Assembly: GCA_005765155.1 (NCBI GenBank)
Contig: VCCP01000004.1
Location: 5,382,867-5,446,866 of the forward strand
Direction: 5' to 3'
Length of the DNA: 64,000 bases
Source of the DNA: Zelopaecilomyces penicillatus
Lineage: Eukaryota > Ascomycota > Sordariomycetes > Hypocreales > Pseudodiploosporaceae
Made by a program: the position numbers and the translations under genes. Positions 11,963 to 23,657 of this stretch are shown here, in pieces. Position 1 is the first letter of the stretch; each line of letters starts with the position of its first letter. The notes under the pieces were generated by a model, which was given only the letters and a program-made list of their open reading frames with translations, was not told where the DNA came from and made no database searches.

Positions 11963-13426
11963 GTATTTAGGCCAGAAACATTGGAGCGTTTAGATATCGA
12001 AAAGAAATTACAGTAACAAGTCCTATTCTATATAATAGAGGTATTTGTTACGAGGAGACGACTTGCCCATATATTTACACTGTTAAACAGATATACTTCA
12101 CAGGTATAACTTTCTTCTTTATATAGAAGGAGTTATATGTCACTTGCTTGTATGCAAAAAACCACGTGGTGATCAAAAACAAAGCTAATTGCTCATTTTA
12201 TTATGAGACGTTATTGCGGTAAGCAAAGAAACCCTAACCTTGTAATATGCTTGAAGTATACCATGCTGGCGGGGTTGTTATATCCCTATAAGGCATATAC
12301 AATCTGCTGACTGCGTTTTTAGCCTGCTATCTGGTTTATATTGGCCTACTCAAATTCATAAATTTGTAAAGCGGCATAAGCGGTGTTGGTCATTTACTTT
12401 CACTCAAACTTACGATTCACACTAAGCCACCTCAACCTATAACCGCTATAAAACAAAGCAAGCCCGCCTTCGTATGTAAATCCCTTACCTACAAACCAAG
12501 CGAGGATGTACAAGATCATAAGCTGACGCCAAGACATTCCCCACAGTACAAGTAGTAGGGCTTACATATTTTTGCCCCTCGGGGATACCCTATCGGTGAA
12601 CCACGGGTATCTGTACAACGCATAGCCGAAGATTAAGTATAGATATAAAGCAAAATCTAGATGGCTGTAATGACAAGTCATCGGAGGGAAGGTGCGTCTC
12701 ACTAGCGTTATCCTTTATTGCATACTTGCAGAAGTGAAATTTTCATGACAATACCGTAAGCTCTCAAGTATTCCAGCTAAGACATTTACATCCATCCCAT
12801 TGTTATACAGGTGCTGTGGTAAATAAAACTCAGTTATACTAGGTTGTGCACTACAGGATGGCTCAACTTCCCCGTCTTGGATATTGAGTACAGGATCTTC
12901 CAAAATGCTTTGCCTTCATCTTATTTACGGCTATATAATTTGCCCTGACACGCAATTTATAATGAAGCTTGAATTGACAACTTCACCTTTTTTGGGGGTG
13001 AGGGAGAAGGACATATAACCATTTCCAAAACTGTATCCCTGGTCTGATACGCATACTGATTTCTATATGGCCAGAACAACGAGAAAGAGTGGACTAGACT
13101 GAAATGTCTCAGCTGTAATGTAGTGCTTGCGGTAATGTGGAACGACAAATCTAATAAGCGATGATGTCCACCAGACATCAAAACTAAAACACGAGACCAC
13201 ATCCCAACCTTGACCCACTGCAGGGTAGTATCTCCGACGAGAACGCCCCTCCTCCGCGCTGGTATACAACCTTTCTGTACTCCGTACAAAGCAAAGAGAC
13301 TCGATATGGATACCCAATCCTTAAACTCTGCAGGTTCATCTGGTTACAACTACATAAGCTCCACCAGCACTCTTGACCCCTCATTCGTTCGAACCTGGGT
13401 ACCCGCTCCACCATGGCCATAACCCA
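11963..13426. other. intergenic with one orphan short ORF
   Basis: The first part should be the promoter of the O-methyltransferase. A 62-codon minus-strand frame (12903-12715, starting MEDPVLNIQDGE) ends in an amphipathic stretch (NVLAGILESLRYC) and could be the last exon of an unrecognised gene, possibly a regulator, but no Zn2Cys6 motif is seen upstream. A plus-strand Ser-rich frame ending near 13422 also has no recognisable feature. Confidence 0.3.
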
Positions 13427-15325
13427 CTATGGCATCAAAAGGTCTGTCGCACGCCAAATGCCACTATGCAGGACCACCATCTTGGGCCGTAGCCAGCCAC
13501 CCCACACTTCTCGATAGCGGATTCCCAACGCGGTCAAGATGAGATGGGGCACAAAAACAAATACAGAGAGTATTCTTTGTAGATAGAATGTCGGAATGCT
13601 CCAAGCCACAAGGAGCAGAAAGCCCCTAGTGATGGCTGTGGACCTCCATAGCGGCACTCGCGTCATCGCAGCTCGCAGCAAGGCAGGATTAGCATGAGGT
13701 CCACGCTGGCGGTACCAAACAGGCCATTGCGGATACAGCCACCACTTGATCAGCAAGCCGTCATCGTAAAGGATAAATCCGAAAACGGTAGTAACCCAAA
13801 GGAGCAACGGGTACTGCAAACCCGGTGCGCGGACGGTAAGCGGGTCTGCTAATGTCTGCCACTTAGCAAACAAGTTCCACATCAGCCATCCAACCGAGAC
13901 CATATGCAGATTGAACATGAACACGCAAGTGGCCGGAAGCCGGGGCTCACAGCCAACACGGCGGGCGACGTTCTCCAGAAAAGCGGCATAGTCGACGAGA
14001 CTGTTGAGATCAGGGCTGATATAGTAATAGTTACGCGATGCCACTTCATCGTGCTTAGCCAATGTCTCATAATTAGCTGGGAGAGTAGCAGAGCCACGTA
14101 ATAGACCTGCCACGTAGCGGGCTTGCATCTCAGCCATTGGAGGGATCCCGCCTTGATGAGGTCTTGCGTAGCCCACAAAGAAGAGACAGTGGCCAAAACG
14201 CTCCGGGACACAATGCAAGAACCAGGACCGGGGGCTGGGATTATCACCTATCCCGGGGCCTGGAACCTTGATCCACGGAAAGGCAAGCCGATAGCCAGTA
14301 CAGAGGACGATAGCGTCAAACTCGCGGCGCTTGCCGTCAGCGAAGTTGCCGGTCTTGCCATCCGCGTCCCAGGTCAAGCTAGGGCTGACCAGGACTTCAA
14401 TTCTCTTCTGTAACACAGCCTCACACATTCGCTGGTTCTTGGTGACAAACGTAGCTTGGTCGTTCAGGAAAAAAGCATTCCTGGTGGCATCAATGCACAT
14501 CAAGTTTAGAGCGGTGTTTAGGATGGGCATGCGCCAGAGGATCCGTCGCCACAGACCGTATAGATAAACATTCTGGGCTGCGCTCAACCGGTTTGTTGTA
14601 GCCGCTTCCAGAAAACCGTTGGCTGGAAAATCAACCGACTTATTGGCCCGCACTTGCTCCATCTCGTCTTTGTTATTGAGGTATCGCGGTCCGAAGCAGT
14701 GGGGACGTCGCAGCCAGATGGTCGCTGCCGACGACAAATCACCTAATTCCGACGAGAGATCGGCGGCACTCTCACCGCCGCCAATCACCATGACACGAAG
14801 TTTCTTTTGAGCTACTTCACGCTTGAAAGTCTCGTCGTACTTGCTGGAGTGTAGGATTTTACCGCGGTAACCCTCGAGCACCGGGAGAACCGTGTTCGGC
14901 TCATGGTGGGCTCCAGTTGCCACAACCATGGCGTCAAACTCGAAACGCTGCGAGCTTGAAGTGTCACCATTGCTGGATCGGATTTCTAGAATCCAAGTGC
15001 TATTCTCTTGTAGTTCTGCACTAACGATCTCGGAATTGTACCGCATGTGACGCAAGATGTCAAAGTGACGTGCATAGTCTTTCAGATATTGTAGGTATTC
15101 GGCAGCTGAGGGATAACACTGCCTTGTGGGATCGGGAAAATCCGAAAAGGCCATGCACCAGTTTGATATGGTCAGGTGAAGGTCTGGATATGCTGCTGCA
15201 GTGGCAAAGATACCACCAAGCTGCCCAGAGCGCTCAAACAGTGTAACGTCGTGTCCGGCTTGACACATCTCTTTGAGAGATGCCAGCCCGCAAGGGCCTG
15301 CCCCGATGACGGCTACCCGTTTCAT
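13427..15325 (-). CDS. FMO-type flavin-dependent monooxygenase with hydrophobic C-terminal extension
   Basis: An uninterrupted 632-residue frame. Residues 8-13 (GAGPCG) are the FAD-binding Rossmann motif. ATGAH (146-150) and CTGY mark the second part of the FAD fold. YRGKILHSSKY (163-173) is the flavin monooxygenase identifying region and GGGESA (182-187) the NADPH-binding motif. The last ~150 residues contain several hydrophobic, tryptophan-rich segments (for example VFGFILYDDGLLIKWW and FLLLVAWSIPTF) that may anchor the enzyme to a membrane; this extension makes it longer than common FMOs (about 450-550). The family oxygenates soft nucleophiles or carries out Baeyer-Villiger type reactions using NADPH and O2. 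It is single-exon and divergent from the FAD monooxygenase at 16037, with which it probably acts on the cluster's polyketide. The substrate is unknown. Confidence 0.85.
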   Translation of the reverse strand: MKRVAVIGAGPCGLASLKEMCQAGHDVTLFERSGQLGGIFATAAAYPDLHLTISNWCMAFSDFPDPTRQCYPSAAEYLQYLKDYARHFDILRHMRYNSEIVSAELQENSTWILEIRSSNGDTSSSQRFEFDAMVVATGAHHEPNTVLPVLEGYRGKILHSSKYDETFKREVAQKKLRVMVIGGGESAADLSSELGDLSSAATIWLRRPHCFGPRYLNNKDEMEQVRANKSVDFPANGFLEAATTNRLSAAQNVYLYGLWRRILWRMPILNTALNLMCIDATRNAFFLNDQATFVTKNQRMCEAVLQKRIEVLVSPSLTWDADGKTGNFADGKRREFDAIVLCTGYRLAFPWIKVPGPGIGDNPSPRSWFLHCVPERFGHCLFFVGYARPHQGGIPPMAEMQARYVAGLLRGSATLPANYETLAKHDEVASRNYYYISPDLNSLVDYAAFLENVARRVGCEPRLPATCVFMFNLHMVSVGWLMWNLFAKWQTLADPLTVRAPGLQYPLLLWVTTVFGFILYDDGLLIKWWLYPQWPVWYRQRGPHANPALLRAAMTRVPLWRSTAITRGFLLLVAWSIPTFYLQRILSVFVFVPHLILTALGIRYREVWGGWLRPKMVVLHSGIWRATDLLMP

Positions 15326-16036
15326 TGTACTGGCTTTTTTGGTAAGAAAGAGTAATGGTTCAGAATATGTGCCCGAGTCTTGCCAGGAGCTGAAGAATGA
15401 TACGAACGCATATAATCAAGGCCTGTGGAAGAACAGACACAGCCGCAATCTTTTATAGCTAAGCATACACTGGCACACCTCCACCCACCACCTAAGGTGT
15501 GTGTGGATGAGTTTGTCAAAACTACTAGATGTCGGTCTTACAGCAACCAATATTAGTACTTCTACGGGTATCTCTCTCGGTAGTTTGTTTCATATAGCCA
15601 ATTCGCTTGTCAGACCGGTGTGTACCTAACCCTTTTAGCCTTAGCAGGTTCTTTAAATAGCTCACCATCAACTCCCTTTGCAGGTCGTTCATTAAATTTA
15701 CGAGCTACTAAGGTGTGACAGTTGGAGGAGTGTATATAGGCTGCATAGTGTACATTGATCAAGATTAATCAAGGCCAAATATATAATTTTAGAGTATGGA
15801 AAAGAATGTTATAATTTTGCTGGCTCATTATGGCTCACTATTATTCTCAAAGTAATCCAACTAATCCCTCATGAATGTAACCCACTCTGTATGGTACGTA
15901 CCCTCTTTGGTTATATAGCCAATATGTTTATGAGACAATATTACTGGGCCCTGACTCGTGACATAGAATTATATATAGAGTAGATATCACCCATACTCAA
16001 AATTTAGAATATAGCATTATATTACTTATATCCATA
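15326..16036. promoter_or_regulatory. shared divergent promoter region of two monooxygenase genes
   Basis: A 711-bp interval between start codons facing away from each other. On the minus strand a TATAAAAG box lies at 15457-15450, about 125 bases before the FMO start. On the plus strand an AT-rich TATATATAG element lies near 15970, about 65 bases before the ATG at 16037. A joint promoter would give co-expression of the two oxygenases. No specific regulator site can be assigned. Confidence 0.45.
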
Positions 16037-17594
16037 ATGCATTTCATTATCGTTGGCGCTGGAATCACTGGTTTGACATTAGCTATTACTCTTGCAAGAT
16101 ATAGCAATGTTCAAATTACTATTATCGAGCGGTCACTTACCATCGAGCGGGTAATATTTTCTTAGACACCTCGAAAGCTTTTCAGTAATAACAGTTAATG
16201 GCTAATTGGTTCTAGGTGGGTAATGGGATTCAACTACCATGCAATGCGACGCATGTCCTCCGCGCACTCGGAATTTTAGATGACGTCCTTGCCAAAGCAG
16301 GAGGCCCAGCGATAGAGCTATTACTGTTAAATTACAAGAATGGCAAAACACTGTTGAAGAAAAATCTTCGCCGTTGTCCAGAGCTTTATGGCTCACCTTG
16401 GATGTAAGCCATAGTATTCATGATTCCCCAGTAAACGGCTGATGGGTTGACTTTTAATATAATTTCACTAATACTACATTATACACCAGTCTTATTCACC
16501 GTGCTGATTATATTGACATACTTTTGCAAGAGGCATATAAGCTTAATGTCAATATAAAGCTAGGCTGTGAGGTAGTTGCAGTAAACGTGAACGAGCCATC
16601 TATTACACTTGTAGATGGGCGTATTTACACGGCTGATGCCATCCTCGGGTGCGATGGTAATTAAACCCTCCCCTCTACAACTAGCACTCATACCATCACT
16701 ACTATATGTACCTATGTAAGCATTGCGGTCAGCTAATAAATTCCAGGTATACATTCCACAGTGCGGTCTTTCATTCATCCATCTATCCAACCCAAAGCCA
16801 GTGGTACCGTCGTTTATCGTACGGTTCTTACCCGCTCGCAGCTTGCATCACCTACCCTTGCTCACCTCGCTTCATCCTCTTCCACCTGTCGCATATGGCT
16901 TGGACCAGAGGCACACGTTGTCTTTTATCCGCTCTGTAAAGACAATGTATTCAACCTCGCTATATTTATTCAGCAAAAGGTATTTAAAAGTGGATGTGGA
17001 AGCGACCGGGCGCTCGTGATGCTGAGCCAATGGATTCAGACTTGGGACCCAGCGCTTGCTGAAATTATTTCTGTCATCAAACAGGTTGACACATTTCCTC
17101 TGTTGGAGTTGGAACGGGTTCCCACGTGGGTGTCTGGGCATGTCGCTCTCATGGGTGATGCTGCCCATGCGACAACGCCGTATCTCGGCCAAGGAGCAGC
17201 TATGGGTGTTGAAGATGCCCTCGTCTTGGGCACAATGATATGCAAACTCGTACAGCAGCTGGAATGCTACCGTATGCCGTTACCAAAGCAAATTGATTTG
17301 AAGTGTCAACTCACTCATATACTTCATGCTTACGCCTCCTTGCAACAGCCACGCACCATGTATATTGTCGCGCAGTCTTACCTTGCGGGCTTGTATAACC
17401 ATTTGGATGCCGGACCTCGGCAGCGTGAACGTGATGCTGCGTTTGCTGCATTTGATCCGAAGACATGTCCCAGCGATTATGGGTGGATCAGCACTGAATT
17501 CAATGATAGAATATTAGGCAGGAGGACTGAGCAGGCAGCAGAAGCCGAGTTTAAAAGGGTAATTGATCAAGGACTATTGTATAAAGCTATTTAA
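16037..17594 (+). CDS. FAD-dependent monooxygenase, salicylate-hydroxylase-like (PF01494)
   Basis: Four exons join exactly in phase: 16037-16150, 16216-16403, 16490-16656 and 16747-17594, giving 438 residues, the normal family size. The protein starts MHFIIVGAGITGL (FAD GxGxxG motif), has GNGIQLPCNA after the first intron, LIHRADYIDILL at the third exon start, CDGIHSTVR across the third junction (the DG motif that contacts NADPH and FAD), and MGDAAHATTPYLGQGAAMG near residue 293 (the GD motif for the FAD ribityl chain). The family hydroxylates aromatic or polyketide rings. No lesion is seen. It is divergent from the FMO-type gene and lies tail-to-tail with the transporter pseudogene. Confidence 0.88.
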
Positions 17595-18734
17595 ATATAA
17601 TGTAATACAGGCCCACTGTCGACGAAGACATGCTATATATATAGCTGAGAGATTTCTATAGTTCCTTAGTTCTTTTCTAATGAGTGATGATACAAGACGC
17701 TGAGCGCTGAATCCATAGCAAGTAAATCGGCTGGCTTGCCATTCTCAATAGCAAACCCGTTTTCCATAACCATAACAGCATCAAAGTCCTGGATATTATG
17801 CAAGCGATGAACAACAGCAATAATCATGCGTCCTGAGAATTCATTTCGGATTAGGTCTTGTATCAAGTCCTCCGTTGCAGGTTAAAAACTATAATAGACA
17901 AATTTAGTTATTTTCTCTCTGAACAAATTATAGGTGATCTACCTGCTGGTAGCCTCATCTCGGATGACCAGTCGTCCAGGTTTTAGAATGGCACGAGCAA
18001 GACTGAGTAATTGTCGTTGGCTATAAGTAATGCCATCCGGTGAAAATTCTCCTTCCGGCCCTCCAGGGCTTTTTACCAGTTCAACGAGGCCCACTCTATA
18101 CAATCTCGCATAATAGACTCGTTAGAGAAACTCCCAGAAGTGTCCATATTAAATCTCACAGTGCCTGTAAATACACAAGCCTCTTGAATACAACCACAAA
18201 ACAAGATCGAATGATATCGCGGGCAACTCAATTAAGATTCAGATGTCAACAGTGATAGAGCCTGATCGCAATTCAATAAGGCGCAATAACGTAGCAGCCA
18301 AAGTGCTCTTTCCACCATATAAAGCAATAAAATTAAATTAGCCATCCTTAGCTTGTTTATATGGTTATATAACGCACCTGCCACTTCTTCCGCAGATAGC
18401 TACTTTACTGCCTGCTGGAATATAAAAAGAAACTCCTTTTAGAATGTTAAGCATAGACCTGAAATAATTTGTCAGCTTTATAAAAGAGATACTATTAGAA
18501 TAAGTTACCTCTTCGATGTTAACTTCCCCTCGATTTGGCCAATGTTGAGGAGGATTAGACAACCTAATATCTGCAGCATTCTCGGATTTTACCTCTGTGG
18601 AAAACGTTTTAATGCGTACAAGTGCTCCCATTGACGTCTCGGTTTGAGTCCAATATTTCATCAAAACCTTGATGTTGTCCCCAAAAGAGATCAAGCTGAC
18701 AAGGGCAACGGCGATAAAGCCTACGGATACTGTC

Positions 18735-19440
18735 AGGTTGAGCAGCTTGATCAGTGACTTCATCTAGCCTGAGCAATGTATTGCTTAGATTATTATGCCT
18801 ACCCAAGGTAGAGCTATTAATCAAGGGCTAAAAGAGCCCCGCCTGGCAATAGGTGCGTTATGTGCCTGCTGACCTAATTACTTTATCAACCTGACCACTC
18901 GTGCCAATTGAGCCGAGACATCAGTATCAATCTAATCACTTATGCTAATTGAGCCGAGACATCAGTATCAACCTGACCACTCATGCTAATTGAGCCGAGT
19001 ATCAGAATTGGTGTAGGCCCTGCCTATACTTCCAGGCCTTGCATAACCTGTAAGGGCTATTAAGAACCCCAGTCTTAAGACCTTGGCTTTCTAGACTGCT
19101 ATAAAGGCTGTGTAATCAGCAGGTCAAGAGACTGATTAATTGGCTTGGATAGATCTTAAATATACAGATGCTGTAAGGAGGAGAGAAGTGGCTGAATAGC
19201 GCGAGATATCAGTCTCAGCTAGAAAGCTTAAAAAATTATAGCTACAGGATATAGAAGAAAAAGATGTAGATATAGCCGCAAGATAAAATATATAGCAGAG
19301 CACACCAAGATCATCCACCAAGGTTATTAATCAATCACCTCGAACTCGAGGCTTTAAATCCTATAAGAAAATTCTCATCCATGCTAAGTAAACCCTACCT
19401 ATTATATCTGTCTACTAAAGTTTTCGCTGTGCGCGACAGA
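18735..19440. mobile_element. insertion splitting the second membrane domain of the ABCC pseudogene
   Basis: The transporter reads GLRHSAS near 19440 and resumes as SVGFIAVALVSLISF near 18735; family members are continuous here, so roughly 700 bases are extra. The insert contains the 41-bp tandem repeat at 18890-19008 and two related short blocks (AAGGGCTAAAAGAGCCCC at about 18823 and AAGGGCTATTAAGAACCCC at about 19058). I could not find clear terminal repeats, a target duplication or a transposase. It may be a decayed non-autonomous transposon. Boundaries are approximate. Confidence 0.4.
18890..19008. repeat. 41-bp tandem repeat, about 2.9 copies
   Basis: Copies at 18890-18930, 18931-18971 and 18972-19008. 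The shared core is AATTGAGCCGAGACATCAGT; the third copy lacks part of GACATCA. The lower mutation between copies 1 and 2 suggests recent duplication. Confidence 0.85.
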
Positions 19441-22400
19441 TGCAGAGTGTCTTAATCCAACAGATAGACTGATCACCAAAATTGCTATACCTGCCACTGT
19501 TATATCAAGCACTAGGACCAACCATCCTTGAATCATCAACAAGAGATAATAGGGTTGTTGAGAGCTGTCTAGAAGCTTGAGTCCAACTTTCAAGGCAGAG
19601 GTCTCCCATTTGAAAGCGCAGACAGTAGCGAGACCCGATAACGTTTCTAAAAAGTGAGAATATTATAGGCTTTTAGCTTCAAGATCTAAGAACCGGATCT
19701 GACGGGATGTGTGTAAATAGCAACTTTATATCATCCAAAAAAATAACAATAAGAATAGGATATCCTAATGCTATATACCAAGTGGAGATTACGATCAAAG
19801 CCATATGTCCTAAACATGTAAGGGCGGCTATAATATATTAGTGAAAGATATAGATGCAGGTGTAATTAACTCACTTGCAAATAGATCTAGTAACGCTTCT
19901 GGAAAGTCCCCATCAATTAATTCAATATCTTGACTGAATCTAAAAGTAATTTATATATGATCATTCCAGCCGAGCCTTTAACTTCGATCACTGACTCACC
20001 TATTAAGCATGACTCTAGTATCTGTCTATGCTAAGAAAGAAATAGTAGCCCTTAATATAAGTCAGTAAATAGTAATATCTACGATGTAAGGGTATAGTAT
20101 AATAATGCTGCACTTAATGGAGGCTTGTTGTAAGAAGAATTTCGTGCAATTCGATTCCAGCTCTTACTATCATACGCATGAGGGTATGCCTTTATAATAA
20201 ATAATTATAATTTGAGTAGCTGTGGCGAAACTCAGAGCTTTATCAAGATAGAAAACATACTAACAGAGAAGACAGATCGTGACAAGTGAGAAGACTTGCA
20301 GGGCAGCGTATATACAAATGTACATGCCGTTTCTGTTGCCGCTAGAACTAGTTGCCTCAGCCTAAAACTTTAACCAAACAGCTAGCAAGGTGTCAAGTCA
20401 ACACTCGGAGTTTTCGGATGGATAAAGACTGGGGAACTCAGGACTTGGAAATATATAAAAGAACCCAAATAACACCTGCAGGCCCAGGAAGATCATGGTA
20501 GCACTCCATCCAGCAGTGCCAAAATAGAACAAGTACATTGCCCGGTCACCAAGCTGCCGTCCGTTCGACTTTGCTGGATGGCTAGGAACGTGGCTTTCGG
20601 AACTATTAACGGTGGTATCAGGAACAGCTTCTGTTTTGCGTACTAGGCTGACGAATTCTTTTGCGTCTATGTAACCATAGCCTTTCTTTTGGCTAATAAT
20701 TCGTACAGTGTTATCGAGAGTGATTATCATTTCCATTAATGAAAGGAGAGTTTCTAAACAGTGTTAGCCATCCGTTGATCTTTGTATTCTAAGCAAGGAA
20801 TTAACATTACTCACTTGAACCAGTTGCAATAATTGTCGTGAGCGCAGAAGAACGACGTAGAATACCCTGTGGCCCAAAGAGATTATGCGCAATAAAATTT
20901 CTGTTGTTGCATCAAGGCCATCAAACACATCATCGAATATATAAAACAGCTTGCGGTATATACAGTATGAGCAATTACCTGAGAGAATATTAGTTGATAG
21001 GCTAAAGAAATGCTCTCCTGATCCATGAGATTGGGGGTTTAAATACCAAACGCTGCTTTTGTCCACCACTAATTGCCAGACCATTGCTGCCAACTTCTGT
21101 CCGGTCACCCTTTGGCCATGACTGTATATCTTGATTTAAAGCTGTTGTAATAATGACTTCTATATACCAACTTTTATCCATTTCTTCATATCCAATAATA
21201 TTGGCACGGATTGTGGTGTTTTAAAGCTAAATCATTTGGTCATAGTATACCAGGCTGCGTTGAGATAAATCCATAGAGCTATTAATCTGAGTAACCTCGC
21301 TGATAATGGATTTTAGCAATGTAAATCTGCCACTAGCTACCGGTCCTGTGGTAGCATATCAGCCTCCTCGGTAAATATTGAAATTGATATCATAAAGCAC
21401 GGCCTTAGTGCTCTGCCCCGAGGCGCCCCATCCAAAACTGGCGCCTTGCACCGAAAGGATGGTGTTGATGCCAAGACCGGCGATTTCTTCATTGGTAGAG
21501 CTAAATAGTTCCTTAGAGGCGACACAGTCAATTGGCTTCTCTTGGCTTGCCAGGATGAGACAATCTCGCGGGTCATAGCGTGGTGGAGTGAGGAGAAATG
21601 TTTGAATCCTTTGGCAACATGCCAGCAACCCCAGCAAGTCAGGAATATTCTGGAATAGAGACGAAAGAGGCTGTGTCATAAGAAGAATAAAAGACAGGGA
21701 GATAAACAGTCTTGGAACGTCTAGCGGTTTATGAGTCGAGTTCGATACCACTGTAGTAATAGCAAAAGTCATAATAGGGCCAAGCATGGACGGAGTGAAT
21801 AATAAGATATGGCAGGTTAGTGCGCCAACATTTATAGTTGAGCTACTTCCAAGAGGCAAAAGTAATCAGCCATACCTAGAGTGATTACCCAGGCGACAAC
21901 TCCCCTAAAAAGATTTCCTGCAGCGACCTCCTTGGCTCTTAATCTTCGGATGTAGGTTGTTAAATCATTCGTAATTCCCGTCATTTTGGCAAATTTCAAC
22001 AAAGCAAGAAACTCGGCAGTGAAACCTACAGCTGTTAGCAACAACCATACTCCTCTCTGACATTGTAGACAAACCGATTCGACGTGAAATATGCTAAACA
22101 TATTGGGTTTGCTTGGTTCCAGCCTTTCCAGAGGTCCACATTATAGCACCAGCAGCAGCTACAAAATCAATGAAGTCAGTCACGGCTGTGAAAAGCACCA
22201 ACCTTGGACGATGTACTCACCTATAGAAACAAAAACGGGTTCAAGACAAACAAGTCCAATTTGTCTTTGCAAAAGCCAGGTCATCATATAGACTTGACAA
22301 AGGTTAGCCTAAATATCGTGAAGAATACTTAAACCCCGGGAAACGCGAGCGACATCGGTGCTCATCAACGTCACTGCCGCCGACTTATCACGAGATAATA

Positions 22401-23348
22401 AGTCGATCAGCATCGATTTCTGATAAATCGCAGCCATCAGTACACAGCGAAAATTAGCTATAAAACGGGCCATATAATAGCCATTCAAGCTTCTAGAAAC
22501 CTGCCAGCTTGATTAGATTTGTAGGGAATATGATGTGTCAGCTGGTTGTTGCTTACCGCCAGCCCTATATAGACTAAAGCATAAGCTCCGATAAGTCCAT
22601 AACCTAAGTTGTTTTCTTCTATATCTTGTAGGAATAAGAGGGCGCGGTTGACCAGAATCGGTTGGCAGACAGTCAGACCAAGCAATGCTAATTTGGAAGG
22701 CACAGGCAGGAGAAACTCCCACTATATAACATGAAAAGTCGTCTGAATCAAAGGGATGCGCTGTGGCTGGTTTATGAGATCTATTCAATTATTATAATGG
22801 TAAGTATGTTATTATTAGTAGTATACTAATGAAGCTATATGTATATATATACCTTCTACCTATACTCTCTAAAACCTGGTATCTAGATTAAGCGTATGCA
22901 TTTTCTCTTCCAGGGAGTATAAGTCTTATGATGATATGTTCTTCCCGAATCCACGCTGAATAAGTCGATTAAGCCATCAATATATAGAGCGACTGAACAA
23001 GCCCGCGAATTCCTCCGGTGTATCTCTCTGTTGCTATTTGGACTGGGCTTTGTGTTTCTTAACAGCCTCCAACACAAGTGCGACCAGCTCCGTTGCTATT
23101 GCCAATAAAAAAAAGATGGCGAGCGGACAATTATTTAGTTGCCAAATAGATCTAGTTCGAACAAGATCGCTTACAACGGCAGAGATAAGGTAGACAGTCA
23201 TAATGGATGAGGGACGCGTGGACTTTGGATGCTTAGCTGGAGATAGCAGGCCTTAGGGACTTAGTAGGGTGTGCGCAGAAAAAACGGGTACACACGTGAC
23301 CCTTGTGTGCGAATAGCAATTTCTTTGTATTCGAATCGCAATACTGCT

Positions 23349-23657
23349 CTAGACGAATACCTTAACCTTAACTCCCTTATACTGTCCCCTCATATTATCC
23401 ATACACATCTCTGAATTAGCAGACCCATCAGGTCTACCAGTACATCCTGAATTGGTATATAGCTCAAGCATTGCACGATCATCATCAATCGCTAAAAAAC
23501 CCCTTTGCTCGACTCGAAGACAACCACTTGATCTATCGCCTTGTATTCTGGATATAGGTATACTCTGGCATTCATGGACAGGGCTATAAGTTTCAAGTAT
23601 CCATGAATAAGCAGTTGGCAAGACTGACAAGACCAGAGTAAGAGGTAGAAGATGCAT
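23349..23657 (-). CDS. small secreted cysteine-containing protein (effector-like)
   Basis: A single-exon frame of 102 residues. It begins with a clear signal peptide (MHLLPLTLVLSVLPTAYS, cleavage probably after residue 18). The mature part of about 84 residues has four cysteines (30, 46, 72, 85), enough for two disulfides, and no transmembrane segment. I do not recognise a family. The frame is intact although its neighbours (the ABCC pseudogene and the AT-rich subtelomere) are decayed, so it may be under selection or recently acquired. Small secreted proteins in gene-poor, repeat-rich subtelomeres are often effectors or antimicrobial proteins; that role is inference only. Confidence 0.6.
   Translation of the reverse strand: MHLLPLTLVLSVLPTAYSWILETYSPVHECQSIPISRIQGDRSSGCLRVEQRGFLAIDDDRAMLELYTNSGCTGRPDGSANSEMCMDNMRGQYKGVKVKVFV

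Larger units (their letters stand above)
17666..23262 (-). pseudogene. ABCC-type (MRP-like) multidrug transporter, extensively decayed
   Basis: Reading right to left the parts of a full ABCC exporter appear in order but in changing frames: the end of TMD0 (STRPSSIMTVYLISAVVSD, SPE-like TPEEFAGLFSRSIYWWLN, 23260-22880); the start of TMD1 (LALLGLTVCQPILV, GYGLIGAYALVYIGLA); AAVTLMSTDVAR (about 22370); ALLKFAKMTGI; NBD1 with its P-loop decayed to GPVASGRF (about 21335) and SGGQKQR, DDVFDGLDATTE; TMD2 (MYLFYFGTAGW, DSSQQPYYLLLMIQGWL); WTQTETSMGALVRIK; NBD2 (GGKSTLAATLLRLIE, LLSLARAILKPGR, IIAVVHRLHNIQDFD). Lesions include TGA just before the NBD1 P-loop (about 21357), Lys to Arg in that P-loop, TAG in place of Trp at 22309-22311 (DI.ANL), a frame change near 18090, and an insertion around 18735-19440. 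It presumably once exported the cluster product. The extreme N terminus is missing. Confidence 0.85.

Noticed and set aside
18890..19008. CRISPR-like array
   Set aside because: The repeats are directly tandem with no unique spacers, and the organism is eukaryotic.
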